This document shows, one piece after another, positions 1 through 10,141 of a stretch of 64,000 nucleotides of DNA (its first letter is position 1; each line of letters begins with the position of its first letter). A model generated the notes under the pieces. The model saw only the letters and a program-made list of their open reading frames with translations. It was not told where the DNA came from and did no database searches. The position numbers and the translations under genes were made by a program. Origin of the DNA: Gluconobacter sp. P1C6_b (lineage in GTDB: Bacteria; Pseudomonadota; Alphaproteobacteria; Acetobacterales; Acetobacteraceae); assembly GCF_018811945.1 (NCBI RefSeq), contig NZ_JACRVU010000010.1:46145-110144 (forward strand), written 5' to 3'.

Positions 1-24
1 TCTGAAACGAGACAGGGGACAGAC

Positions 25-900
25 ATGGTTTTCAGCAGGATGCGCGCTTCTTCCGGTCTTCCCTGCGCGCAGGCCGATCTGGATCATGTCGAAAGGATCG
101 TCACCGCTTCGGGAACGTCCTTTGCCCGCGGGATGAGCATTCTTCCGCCAGACCGGCGTCAGGCGATGTTCGCGGTCTACGCTTTCTGCCGTCAGGTGGA
201 CGATATTGCAGACGGCGACGCCGGCGTCGCGGACCCGATGGCGGCTCTTCAGGAATGGCATCGCCGGATTGACCAGCTCTATGAAGGTGTGGCGACGGAT
301 GCGCTCGATCGTATCCTGATCGTTGCCATCCATCGCTACCAGCTTCAGGCCAAGGATTTCCACGACGTCATCGACGGCATGGCCATGGACTGCGGCGCAC
401 CGATCGTTGCCCCCGACGAGGCGACGCTTGATCTGTACTGTGACCGCGTGGCCTCTGCGGTCGGACGGCTTTCGGTCTGCGTGTTTGGTGATTCGTCCGA
501 CAATGCGCGGCGCGTGGCGTACCATCTTGGGCGTGCGCTTCAGCTGACCAACATCCTGCGCGATATCGCCGAAGATGCGGGGCGGGGCAGGCTGTATCTT
601 CCAGCCGAGCTTCTGACGCGGTTCGATGTTCCCAAGGACCCGCAGGAAGCGCTGTACGCCCATGGCCTGGATCAGGTCGCCCGCATTCTTGCAGAACGGG
701 CAAAGGACCATTTCCGCGAAGCCCGCAATGCCATGCGGCTGTGTGACAGCACCGCGATGCGGCCGGCCCGCATGATGGCGGCATCCTACGCGCCGATCCT
801 CTCAGCGCTGGAAAAGCGCGGCTGGAAAACGCCGGATATTGCTCCGAAAGTCTGCAAACCCTGGAGACAGCTGCGCACTCTCGCAGCGTATGTGAAGTAA
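25..900 (+). CDS. hpnD: Presqualene diphosphate synthase HpnD
   Basis: This enzyme of the squalene/phytoene synthase family (291 aa) condenses two farnesyl diphosphates to presqualene diphosphate, the committed step to squalene in the HpnC-HpnD-HpnE route. The first Asp-rich motif DDIAD is at residues 59-63 and the second (NILRDIAED) around 176-184; both bind diphosphate through magnesium. An AGGGGA ribosome binding site lies at 14-19, six bases before the ATG. The downstream gene is hpnE, five bases away, which separates it from plant or carotenoid phytoene synthases. The window opens 24 bases upstream, so the expected hpnC partner, if present, is outside. HpnD rather than HpnC is chosen from sequence character and from its place directly before hpnE. 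Confidence 0.93.
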   Translation: MVFSRMRASSGLPCAQADLDHVERIVTASGTSFARGMSILPPDRRQAMFAVYAFCRQVDDIADGDAGVADPMAALQEWHRRIDQLYEGVATDALDRILIVAIHRYQLQAKDFHDVIDGMAMDCGAPIVAPDEATLDLYCDRVASAVGRLSVCVFGDSSDNARRVAYHLGRALQLTNILRDIAEDAGRGRLYLPAELLTRFDVPKDPQEALYAHGLDQVARILAERAKDHFREARNAMRLCDSTAMRPARMMAASYAPILSALEKRGWKTPDIAPKVCKPWRQLRTLAAYVK

Positions 901-905
901 GACCC

Positions 906-2201
906 ATGAGCCATGTCCACATCATCGGCGGTGGTCTGGCAGGCCTCTCCGCCGCAATCGAGCTGGCAGCACAGGCCCGGGTCACAGTCTACGAGGCAGG
1001 GCCAGCCTGCGGCGGACGCGCCCGCTCCTTTCACGACCGCTCCCTCGATGCCCGGATCGATAACGGCAATCACCTGATCCTGTCGGCGAATGATCTGACG
1101 TTCCGCTATCTGGACATCATCGGCGCACGACATACCCTGACCGGTCCGGGACTGCCGATCTTTCCGTATTACGATCTCGAAGACAGTCTGGCCTGGACGC
1201 TGCGCCTGTCGAAAGGAAAGCTTCCGTTCTGGGCACTTCCGGGCGGCCGACGCGTCCCGGGCATGAAGCTGTCGGAGCTGGCTTCCCTGGGGCGCTTTCT
1301 GCGGGCTGGCGAGAACACGACCGTGGATGCCTGTCTGAGTTCCGGACAGCTGAGCCGCAGACTGCTCGTACCTTTTGCGATTTCCGTTCTCAATACGGAT
1401 ATCCATACCGGCAGCGCAAAACTGCTTGGAAACGTGATCCGCAAATCCCTCGCCAAGGGCGGCATGGCCTGCTGCCCCTGGTTCCCGGAGGTGGGACTGT
1501 CCGAAACACTGATCGATCCGGCCGTGGCATATCTGAAACGGTTTCACGGCGATGTTCGCACGGGTGTCCGCGTCAGTGCCATCGAACAGCAGAATGGCCG
1601 GGCAACGGCGCTCGAAACCGCTGAAGGGCGGGTCGAACTCGGCCCCGAAGATCAGGTCATCATGGCCGTCCCCGGCCCTGTCGCGCAGTCCCTTCTGCCG
1701 GAGCTCAAAGCGCCGGATGCTTTCGAGAGCATCGCCAACGCGCATTTCCGTCTCCCGACCGTGGTTCAGGCCCGGGGCGTCGTGGCTCAGGCCGGGTTTG
1801 TCGGGCTGGTCGGCGGCATTTCGGAATGGATCTTCCTCAAGGGCGATATCCTGTCCGTCACCGTCAGTGCGGCCAACCGCTATGCCGATCGCGAGAACAG
1901 CGAACTGCTGGCCACGATCTGGTCCGAGATCCGGCGCGCGCTGGATCCCGTGCTGTCGCAGTCGCTTCCGGTGGCCATGCCGCCCGCGCGTCTGATCTGG
2001 GAAAAGCGGGCAACATTTGCCGCGACACCCGAGCAGAACCGGCTGCGGCCCGGCCCCCGAACGGATCTCGTAAATCTGGCTCTGGCCGGGGACTGGACCG
2101 ACACCGGTCTGCCGTCCACGATCGAAGGTTCCATCCAGTCAGGTCTTCAGGCAGTCGCGGCGCTGGGTTTCCGCTCCGCCGTTGAAAACACGGGATCGTG
2201 A
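906..2201 (+). CDS. hpnE: Hydroxysqualene dehydroxylase HpnE (FAD-dependent)
   Basis: This 431-residue flavoprotein of the amine oxidase/phytoene desaturase-like family reduces hydroxysqualene to squalene in the last step of bacterial squalene synthesis. An N-terminal Rossmann dinucleotide motif (GGGLAGL, residues 8-14) is followed by a conserved acidic/Arg stretch (YEAGPACGGRARS). A C-terminal FAD segment (LALAGDWTDTGLPSTIEGS) is typical of the family. It follows hpnD by five bases and precedes the cyclase gene, so its substrate and product are handled by its operon neighbours. No membrane segment is evident; the enzyme is expected to be membrane-associated through its lipid substrate. Confidence 0.93.
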   Translation: MSHVHIIGGGLAGLSAAIELAAQARVTVYEAGPACGGRARSFHDRSLDARIDNGNHLILSANDLTFRYLDIIGARHTLTGPGLPIFPYYDLEDSLAWTLRLSKGKLPFWALPGGRRVPGMKLSELASLGRFLRAGENTTVDACLSSGQLSRRLLVPFAISVLNTDIHTGSAKLLGNVIRKSLAKGGMACCPWFPEVGLSETLIDPAVAYLKRFHGDVRTGVRVSAIEQQNGRATALETAEGRVELGPEDQVIMAVPGPVAQSLLPELKAPDAFESIANAHFRLPTVVQARGVVAQAGFVGLVGGISEWIFLKGDILSVTVSAANRYADRENSELLATIWSEIRRALDPVLSQSLPVAMPPARLIWEKRATFAATPEQNRLRPGPRTDLVNLALAGDWTDTGLPSTIEGSIQSGLQAVAALGFRSAVENTGS

Positions 2202-2313
2202 TGAGCGCTCTCACAGTCATGATTGTAACACAGCTCCCGCCTTTCAGGACCGCCTGTGTCGGGAGAACCGAACAATGCTGATCTATTCTGATATTCTGGA
2301 AAAGGAGGACCGC

Positions 2314-4269
2314 GTGAGCGAGACCTTGTCCCGCCAATCCGTCGAACCCGATGAGATCAATCATGCCATCGAGGGTGCGCAGGCCGCGCTGGGGGGGAAG
2401 CAGAAGTCAGACGGACACTGGGTTTACGAGCTCGAAGCGGACGCGACCATCCCTGCGGAATATGTACTGCTCGAACATTATCTCGACCGGATCGATCCCG
2501 AAAAACAGGCCAAGATCGGTGTCTATCTGCGTCGCATCCAGGGCGATCACGGGGGATGGCCGCTTTATCATGACGGCGGCTTCGATCTCTCAGCGACCGT
2601 AAAAGCGTATTTCGCCCTCAAGGCGATCGGGGACGACATCAATGCGCCTCACATGCGCATTGCGCGTGAAGCCATTCTCGATCACGGCGGCGCGGCGCGG
2701 ACGAACGTATTCACGCGGATCCAGCTCGCCCTGTTCGGGGAAGTGCCGTGGGACGCAACACCCGTGATGCCAGTCGAGCTCATGCTCCTGCCACGCAAGG
2801 CGTTTTTCTCCGTCTGGAATATGTCCTACTGGTCCCGGGCCGTCATTGCGCCGCTTCTGGTGCTTAACGCGCTCCGTCCCAAGGCCATCAATCCTCGCGA
2901 CATCCATGTCCAGGAACTGTTCGTCAAGCCACCTTCCGAGGTCAAAGACTGGATCCGGGGGCCGTACCGCTCGGTCTGGGGACGGTTTTTCAAACATCTG
3001 GACTCTGCACTGCGTCCGGTCCTGCCGCTTATTCCGCGCAGCATGCACAAGAAGGCCCTCAAGGCCGCCAGCGATTTCATCGAGCCACGTCTGAGCCGGG
3101 GTGGCCTTGGTGCCATCTATCCAGCCATGGCGAATGTCGTGATGATGTACCGCGCCCAGGGCATCCCGGACAGCGATCCCCGCGCCAAAACGGCATGGGA
3201 CGCAATCCAGGATCTGCTCGTGGATCATGGTGACGAGATCTACTGCCAGCCCTGCGTCTCGCCGGTCTGGGATACGGGCCTGTCAGGCCTTGCGATGATC
3301 GAAGCGGCGTCCGGACCGGCCGGCACGAAAACCGAGGAAACACTTGCCGCGCTGAAAAAGAGTGCCGAGTGGCTGCGGGAACACCAGATCCTGGACGTCA
3401 AGGGCGACTGGGCCATCAACGCGCCTGACCTTCGGCCCGGAGGCTGGGCGTTCCAGTACGAGAACGATTACTACCCGGACGTCGATGACACCGCCGTCGT
3501 GGCCATGCTGCTGCATCGTGTCGATCCCGAAAACAGCCGTGAGGCCATCTCCCGCGCCCGGGAATGGATCATCGGCATGCAGAGCACCAATGGCGGCTGG
3601 GGTGCGTTCGATATCGACAACGACCACGAACTGCTCAACCATATTCCCTTCTCGGATCATGGCGCACTTCTGGATCCGCCGACCGCGGATGTCTCGGCGC
3701 GCTGCATTTCCTTCCTGGCGCAGCTTGGAGACCCGGATGACCGGCCGGTCATCCTCAAGGCGATCGAATATCTGCGTTCGGAACAGGAGCCAGAAGGCTG
3801 CTGGTTCGGTCGGTGGGGAACAAATTACATCTACGGAACATGGTCGGTCCTGTGCGCCCTGAACATCGCAGGCGTGCCACATGACGATCCTATGGTGCTG
3901 CGGGCCGTAAACTGGCTTGAGAGCGTCCAGCGTCCTGACGGCGGCTGGGGCGAGGACTGCGCCACTTACGAGGGCGGTACAGCCGGGACCTACAAAAAAA
4001 GCCTGCCGTCCCAGACCGCCTGGGCCGTCCTGGCTCTCATGGCCGTCGGTCGCCGCGATAGCGAGGCCGTCAAATGCGGCGTGGCCTATCTCGTCTCCCA
4101 GCAGAACGAGAAGGGCGAATGGCAGGAAGAAGCCTATAACGCGGTTGGTTTCCCGAAGGTCTTCTACCTGCGCTATCATGGCTACAAGCAGTTCTTCCCG
4201 CTGACGGCTCTGGCCCGTTACCGCAATCTCGGTGCAAGCAACAGCGGCAAGGTGGAGTACGGGTTCTGA
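2314..4269 (+). CDS. shc: Squalene-hopene cyclase
   Basis: This class II triterpene cyclase (651 aa from the chosen start) folds squalene into hopene and diplopterol at the inner membrane. The catalytic acid motif DVDDTA is at residues 389-394, and several QW repeats (Q-x5-GxW, for example MQSTNGGWGAFD) strengthen the barrel. I chose the GTG at 2314 because a near-perfect AAGGAGG lies five bases upstream and the protein then starts like the ELEADATIPAEY-type cyclases of alphaproteobacteria. An ATG at 2275 with GGGAGA upstream and a TTG at 2182 are in-frame alternatives. The stop overlaps the start of hpnG by one base (TGATG). Gene order and motifs make the assignment secure. Confidence 0.96.
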   Translation: MSETLSRQSVEPDEINHAIEGAQAALGGKQKSDGHWVYELEADATIPAEYVLLEHYLDRIDPEKQAKIGVYLRRIQGDHGGWPLYHDGGFDLSATVKAYFALKAIGDDINAPHMRIAREAILDHGGAARTNVFTRIQLALFGEVPWDATPVMPVELMLLPRKAFFSVWNMSYWSRAVIAPLLVLNALRPKAINPRDIHVQELFVKPPSEVKDWIRGPYRSVWGRFFKHLDSALRPVLPLIPRSMHKKALKAASDFIEPRLSRGGLGAIYPAMANVVMMYRAQGIPDSDPRAKTAWDAIQDLLVDHGDEIYCQPCVSPVWDTGLSGLAMIEAASGPAGTKTEETLAALKKSAEWLREHQILDVKGDWAINAPDLRPGGWAFQYENDYYPDVDDTAVVAMLLHRVDPENSREAISRAREWIIGMQSTNGGWGAFDIDNDHELLNHIPFSDHGALLDPPTADVSARCISFLAQLGDPDDRPVILKAIEYLRSEQEPEGCWFGRWGTNYIYGTWSVLCALNIAGVPHDDPMVLRAVNWLESVQRPDGGWGEDCATYEGGTAGTYKKSLPSQTAWAVLALMAVGRRDSEAVKCGVAYLVSQQNEKGEWQEEAYNAVGFPKVFYLRYHGYKQFFPLTALARYRNLGASNSGKVEYGF

Positions 4270-4901
4270 TGCTTGGTATTCTCGCAGGTCTGAAACAGGA
4301 AGCCCGTCTGATCCGGCGCTTCCTGCCGAATGCTCCCGTGGCATTGAGCAATGCCACGCCGGAAGGCGCGCACAGGGGGGTGGAACGTCTGCTCAAGGCA
4401 GGCGCAACGGAACTCCTGTCTTTCGGATGTGCGGGAAGCCTCTCACCGGACGTCGCGCCCGGAACCGTCATCGTGGCGGACCATGTCCGCTACCAGGACA
4501 GGGATATTTCCTGCGATCCGCATTTGAGCGAAATGTTCGGCTCGGCCTATGCCCGACGCGGTGGCATCCTGCACAGTGACGTGCTGGTCGAACTGGGTCT
4601 GGAAAAGGCCTGGTATTTTTCGCAGACGAAATGCCTGGCTGTGGACATGGAAAGCGGCGTCGTTGCTGATGCAGGCGTACCTTTTGCTGTTCTGCGGGTG
4701 GTCTGTGACGATGCGACGCGGGATCTTCCGCCCGCAGTCAGGACCAGCGTCAGAGACGGAGCAGTGTATGTGCCTGGCCTGGTGGGTTCCCTGCTGCGCC
4801 ATCCCCTGCAGATCGGCGGACTGATCCGTCTGGGCAGACAGGCGGCCATCGCCCAGCGTTCCATGGCTTCATTCCTGCAGGCCAATCCGCCTCAGGCCTG
4901 A
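4269..4901 (+). CDS. hpnG: HpnG, adenosylhopane nucleosidase/phosphorylase
   Basis: This 210-residue member of the nucleoside phosphorylase/MTA-SAH nucleosidase superfamily releases adenine from adenosylhopane, leading to ribosylhopane and so to extended (C35) hopanoids. The glycine-rich LLSFGCAGSLSPDVAPGTVIVAD segment and the later CLAVDMESGVVAD segment, which holds the ribose-binding Met-Glu pair, are typical of the superfamily. It starts inside the shc stop codon, so translation is probably coupled. hpnH, which makes adenosylhopane, is not in the window. Its last 33 bases overlap the 3' end of the convergent symporter gene. Confidence 0.9.
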   Translation: MLGILAGLKQEARLIRRFLPNAPVALSNATPEGAHRGVERLLKAGATELLSFGCAGSLSPDVAPGTVIVADHVRYQDRDISCDPHLSEMFGSAYARRGGILHSDVLVELGLEKAWYFSQTKCLAVDMESGVVADAGVPFAVLRVVCDDATRDLPPAVRTSVRDGAVYVPGLVGSLLRHPLQIGGLIRLGRQAAIAQRSMASFLQANPPQA

Positions 4902-6230
4902 GAAGGTCCCGGCACCGGCAAACGTGGCTGCAACACCGATCGGAACGAGCCACGGGAAGGCAATGGGATGCCCCTCGATCCGGACGAAGGAGACGAGCCC
5001 AAGCACGGCCACCGCGGATATGAAACCGGCAATCGCTGCCCGTTCGTCGCGGGAGTGGCCGATCATGGCCAGCAGGAACACTCCAAGCGTGGCGCCATAG
5101 CTGTAGGACGCGATGGAGAGGCCGAATACGACAGCCGAACCGCTCGGGCGCGCAAACATCAGGGCGGTCAGAACGAGAAGAAAAGCCCAGAGCGCCGTCA
5201 GACTCCTCAACGAAAATGGCCCGTGCGGCATAAAGTCTGACCGGGTTGCGGCCGCCATGGCATTCATGGCGCTGGACAGGGACCCCATGGTCGCGGCGAG
5301 AATGCCTGCAATCATGAGGCCGCTTAATACGGGCGGCAGGGTCAGGATGAAATGCGGAAACAGTGCGTCGGGCCGCCCCCCCTGACTTGGCATCAGATCC
5401 CGCAGCGCCACGCCAATACAGGAAAGCAGGGCAAAAAGCCCCCCCACGACGAAAACGCTGCCGATCATCGCCGCGCGCGCGCCATTAAGTGTCTTCGCCG
5501 CGAGGCAACGTTGCAGCATCAGCTGATCGGTCCCGTGCGAAGCCAGAGCCAGAATGGCCCCGCCGATGACAGCGCCAGCGATGGAAAACGGATCTGTAAA
5601 GACGGGTAGACCGTGACTGAAGACAGGAGCCCAATGAAAGGGAGTTGTCCCGGCACGGCACCAGATCACGACAAGACAGGCAAGACTTCCGCCCAGATAC
5701 AGTCCAAGCTGGAGACTGTCGGACCAGACAACGGCTTTCAGGCCGCCCACGATCGTATAGGCCAGCGTCAGCAGAACGATCAGAAGCAGAAGAAGCAGGT
5801 CCGAGACAGGATAGCCCATGCTGGCAAACAGCATCGAGACGGGAAGCATTCCGGCATAGAGGCGAACGCCCTCGGCGACGAGACGGGTCACCAGAAAGGT
5901 ACCGGAGAGAAGTTTCTGTAGTTTTGTGCCAAATCTCTGGCCGATATAGCGATAGATGGATGTCGCGCCGCGTTCATGCAGCGGCAGAAACCAGATTGCG
6001 ACTGCTGTCCGTCCGATCAGATATCCGATGGCCAGCCCGACAAAAACATAACCCTTAAGGTAAGCCACGCCCGGGACACTGACGATGGTCAGGGTCGACG
6101 TTTCGGTCGCGACCAGCGAGAGGCAAATCGCCCAGGGGGGGAGATCCTTGTGAGGCTGCCGGGCCAGCACAATGGAGATAACGGGCAGAAAGCAGAGATA
6201 CAGAAGAATAACGAGCAGGCTGGCAAGCAT
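4869..6230 (-). CDS. Sodium:solute symporter family permease
   Basis: This polytopic inner-membrane protein (453 aa) has about 12-13 hydrophobic segments, consistent with a LeuT-fold SSS (SLC5-like) secondary transporter. Family hallmarks include the early VATETSTLTIVSVPGVAY stretch in TM2, the RQRF-type loop (IGQRFGTKLQKLLSGTFLVTR), TIVGGLKAVVWSD, and the SSAMNAMAAATRSDF segment in the C-terminal half. The substrate cannot be read from sequence; relatives carry sugars, proline, pantothenate or carboxylates. It is transcribed toward hpnG, and the two genes share 33 bases at their 3' ends. It lies 54 bases downstream of rlmE on the same strand and may be the end of that operon. Confidence 0.85.
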   Translation of the reverse strand: MLASLLVILLYLCFLPVISIVLARQPHKDLPPWAICLSLVATETSTLTIVSVPGVAYLKGYVFVGLAIGYLIGRTAVAIWFLPLHERGATSIYRYIGQRFGTKLQKLLSGTFLVTRLVAEGVRLYAGMLPVSMLFASMGYPVSDLLLLLLIVLLTLAYTIVGGLKAVVWSDSLQLGLYLGGSLACLVVIWCRAGTTPFHWAPVFSHGLPVFTDPFSIAGAVIGGAILALASHGTDQLMLQRCLAAKTLNGARAAMIGSVFVVGGLFALLSCIGVALRDLMPSQGGRPDALFPHFILTLPPVLSGLMIAGILAATMGSLSSAMNAMAAATRSDFMPHGPFSLRSLTALWAFLLVLTALMFARPSGSAVVFGLSIASYSYGATLGVFLLAMIGHSRDERAAIAGFISAVAVLGLVSFVRIEGHPIAFPWLVPIGVAATFAGAGTFSGLRRIGLQE

Positions 6231-6284
6231 CGAGACTGGTTATTCTTCCGAAAAATCTATGCGGGATAGCGGTATCTGCTGCCG

Positions 6285-7091
6285 TCAGGCACCATTGCCG
6301 CCTTCGGGCAGACGCTCCGGGCGAAAACCCGTTGCAATAACATAAAGCTCGCTGGATTCCTTGCGGGATGCAGGGGGTTTGACGTGCTTGACGCTGGAAA
6401 ACGCCGTTTTCATCAGTGCCAGCATATCCTTTTCCGAGCCTCCCTGGAACACCTTGGCAATGAAGCTGCCCCCTTCGGCCAAGACCTGAAAGGCAAAATC
6501 AAGCGCACCTTCCGCGAGACCCATGATCCGCATATGGTCGGTTGCGGCATGGCCCGTCGTGTTCGGCGCCATGTCTGACATGACGAGATCGGCAGGGCCC
6601 CCCAGCATATCCTTCAGGCGGTCCGGCATCTCGGGATCCGTGAAGTCCCCCTCGATGATTTCCGCACCGGCAACAGGATCGACCGGAAGCAGATCCAGCC
6701 CCACGACATGCTGCGCGCCACGCTTGACCGCGACCTGCGTCCAACCACCTGGAGCAGCGCCCAGATCGATGATCCGCGTGCCTTCCCCGATCAGTTTGAA
6801 GCGATCGTCGATTTCGATCAGCTTGAAGGCAGCACGCGAACGCCAGCCCTGCTTGCGGGCGGCTGCGACGTAGGGATCGTTCAGCTGGCGATTGAGCCAG
6901 CGCTGCTGGGCCGTGGTGCGTCCACGGGCCGTACGGAGCGATACGGTCTTGTTGCGGGCTGTGCGAGCAGTTGCGGAATCAAGTGTTGCGTCGTTTTCAC
7001 CGGGGTTGGAGGCGCTTTTCAGGGCCTTGCCCGGAATACGCTTCGGTCCCGTGTCCTTGCTGGAACCGGAGCGGGATCTTGGCGGCTTCAT
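6285..7091 (-). CDS. rlmE: 23S rRNA (uridine-2552-2'-O)-methyltransferase RlmE/FtsJ
   Basis: This is an FtsJ/RrmJ-type SAM-dependent methyltransferase that modifies U2552 in the A-loop of 23S rRNA during late 50S assembly. The methyltransferase core begins near residue 80. SAM motif I is IIDLGAAPGGWTQVA (107-121), MSDMAPNTTGH carries the catalytic Asp, and FIAKVFQGG and the SSEL segment supply the remaining Lys and Glu of the K-D-K-E set. The first 65 or so residues are a basic, low-complexity extension (Arg, Lys, Ser, Thr) that the E. coli enzyme lacks; it is probably an RNA-binding tail. The start overlaps the stop of the upstream phosphatase gene by four bases. Confidence 0.93.
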   Translation of the reverse strand: MKPPRSRSGSSKDTGPKRIPGKALKSASNPGENDATLDSATARTARNKTVSLRTARGRTTAQQRWLNRQLNDPYVAAARKQGWRSRAAFKLIEIDDRFKLIGEGTRIIDLGAAPGGWTQVAVKRGAQHVVGLDLLPVDPVAGAEIIEGDFTDPEMPDRLKDMLGGPADLVMSDMAPNTTGHAATDHMRIMGLAEGALDFAFQVLAEGGSFIAKVFQGGSEKDMLALMKTAFSSVKHVKPPASRKESSELYVIATGFRPERLPEGGNGA

Positions 7092-8209
7092 ATCGTGGCG
7101 TATGTCCCGAATGGGCCCCGTGACCGGGGCGTGGCATGGCGACTGGTCGTGCTGCGCCCCTTGCCGGAACGCTGACCGTGATCGCGGGCCATACGCAGCA
7201 ACATCCCGTCGCGCAACCCCCGGTCCGCAATCGTTACGTCTTCAACCGGCCACAGACGATGGATCGCTTCGAAGATTGCACAGCCCGGCAGAACGAATTT
7301 CATGCGCTCTGCCCCCACGCAGGGATGCTCTGCCAGTTCGTCACGATCCAGACGGCGCAGACTGCCGATGGCGTCCACCATGCTTGGGCCCGGCAGCGTC
7401 AGTCCATCAATGGCCGCACGGTTGTAGCGGGGCAGGGAGAGCGCCACCCCGGCGAGGGTCGTCACGGTTCCGGACGTACCGATCAACCGTGTTTTGCCGA
7501 GCGTCACCTCACGCCGGATACGGTGCACGGTCTCGAAGCCTTTCAGGTAGTCCTGAACGTGACTGACCATCGTCTCATAAGACGGGCCATGACCTTCACC
7601 AAACATTTCCTGAAGGGTAATCACGCCAACGGGGACGCTTGTCGTGCCGATCAGGGTCTGGGTCTGACGCTCCGGATCGATCCGGACCCAGGCCACTTCG
7701 GTGGAACCACCGCCGATATCGAAAAGCACGCCACGATCCGCCTGGACGGGCTTGTGCTCCGGCTGCCGGAAGAGGGGAGAGCAGCTTTCGAGTGCCAGTT
7801 CCGCCTCTTCACGAGCCGTGATGATGTCGATGGTAAGGCCTGTCTCATGCTGTACGCGCGCAAGGAACTCGCGACCGTTGGCAGCCTGACGGCACGCTTC
7901 GGTCGCAACGGCGCGGACATGAACAAGGGGCCACTGCTTCATGCGTTCCGCACAGATACGGAGAGCATCGAGCGCGCGCTTCATGGACTCTTCAGCAAGA
8001 CGGCCACTGGCTCGCAGGCCTTCACCCAGGCGGACTGAGCGGTTGAAGCTGTCCACGACACGAAAACCGTTGGGCGTGCCTGCTGCAATCATGAGCCGGC
8101 AGTTGTTAGTTCCAAGGTCGATGGCACCAAAGAACGGACCCGTACGTCTTGCAGACGCATGCACAGGCGCGGGGCCTGACAGGTTGTGATCCGTTCCATA
8201 CCTCATCAT
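7088..8209 (-). CDS. Ppx/GppA family exopolyphosphatase/pppGpp phosphatase
   Basis: This ASKHA-fold phosphatase (373 aa) hydrolyses polyphosphate or the gamma-phosphate of pppGpp. FFGAIDLGTNNCRLMIA is the N-terminal phosphate-binding motif, and GVLFDIGGGSTEVAWV is the second nucleotide-binding loop. It is shorter than E. coli Ppx (about 510 aa) and matches the two-domain alphaproteobacterial form. The ATG at 8209 is preceded by GGGAG nine bases upstream; a TTG at 8284 would add 25 residues without a good site. It is followed by rlmE with an ATGA overlap, a pairing that links the stringent response or polyphosphate with ribosome maturation. Whether it prefers polyphosphate or pppGpp cannot be decided here. 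Confidence 0.88.
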   Translation of the reverse strand: MMRYGTDHNLSGPAPVHASARRTGPFFGAIDLGTNNCRLMIAAGTPNGFRVVDSFNRSVRLGEGLRASGRLAEESMKRALDALRICAERMKQWPLVHVRAVATEACRQAANGREFLARVQHETGLTIDIITAREEAELALESCSPLFRQPEHKPVQADRGVLFDIGGGSTEVAWVRIDPERQTQTLIGTTSVPVGVITLQEMFGEGHGPSYETMVSHVQDYLKGFETVHRIRREVTLGKTRLIGTSGTVTTLAGVALSLPRYNRAAIDGLTLPGPSMVDAIGSLRRLDRDELAEHPCVGAERMKFVLPGCAIFEAIHRLWPVEDVTIADRGLRDGMLLRMARDHGQRSGKGRSTTSRHATPRSRGPFGTYATI

Positions 8210-8325
8210 GTGTTTCGGCTCCCGCTTGCCCGTGATCTGGGACCTTGGAAAAGCAGCATGGGGTGCGGGGGACCCTAGTCGCAAGAAAAATATCAGTTTT
8301 TCTGAAAAAAATGTCTATCTCCCCC

Positions 8326-8354
8326 TTGCGCCGTCCCGGGGCGATTGATAAACA
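8326..8354 (+). promoter_or_regulatory. Candidate promoter of tRNA-Gln
   Basis: TTGCGC at 8326-8331 and TAAACA at 8349-8354 are separated by 17 bases and sit 14 bases before the mature tRNA 5' end. Each hexamer matches the sigma-70 consensus at only about half its positions. The spacing is ideal, but the call is tentative. Confidence 0.35.
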
Positions 8355-8367
8355 CCCTCTCACCGCT

Positions 8368-8441
8368 TGGGAGATAGTTTAGCGGTAGAACTACCGGCTC
8401 TGACCCGGTCAGCCCTGGTTCGAATCCAGGTCTCCCAGCCA
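8368..8441 (+). tRNA. tRNA-Gln (anticodon CTG)
   Basis: A full cloverleaf is visible. The acceptor stem TGGGAGA (8368-8374) pairs with TCTCCCA (8431-8437), followed by G and an encoded CCA. The anticodon stem ACCGG/CCGGT (8393-8397 with 8405-8409) encloses loop CTCTGAC with anticodon CTG at 8400-8402. The T-arm CCTGG-TTCGAAT-CCAGG is perfect. The U1-A72 first pair is a known feature of glutamine tRNAs. It reads the codon CAG. Confidence 0.96.
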
Positions 8442-8576
8442 AGAAATCCTCAGAAAATACCGCAAAAAAGAGACTTCCCCTCAGGGGGTAAAGTGCTCTA
8501 TGAGGACCCGCCAACGGCCGGACGGCCTCTTGGTCTCCGGTTCACACACATCGCGTCGTCACGACGCATGACGTAA

Positions 8577-10085
<1,509 letters not shown>

Positions 10086-10101
10086 ACGTCCCTGCATCAA
10101 A

Positions 10102-10120
10102 GCCTCTCGCATTGAGAGGC
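10102..10120 (+). terminator. Hairpin between guaB and the RNA methyltransferase
   Basis: GCCTCTC and GAGAGGC form a perfect 7-bp stem with a GCATT loop, 17 bases after the guaB stop. No T-run follows, so it is either a weak or Rho-assisted terminator or a 3'-end stabilising hairpin. Confidence 0.35.
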
Positions 10121-10141
10121 CAAACGGGCTACGGGGGCGCT

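Noticed and set aside
8477..8488. Small CCCC-TCA-GGGG hairpin between tRNA-Gln and guaB as a terminator or riboswitch part
   Set aside because: Four base pairs with a three-base loop and no T-run are too weak, and no riboswitch consensus is visible around it.
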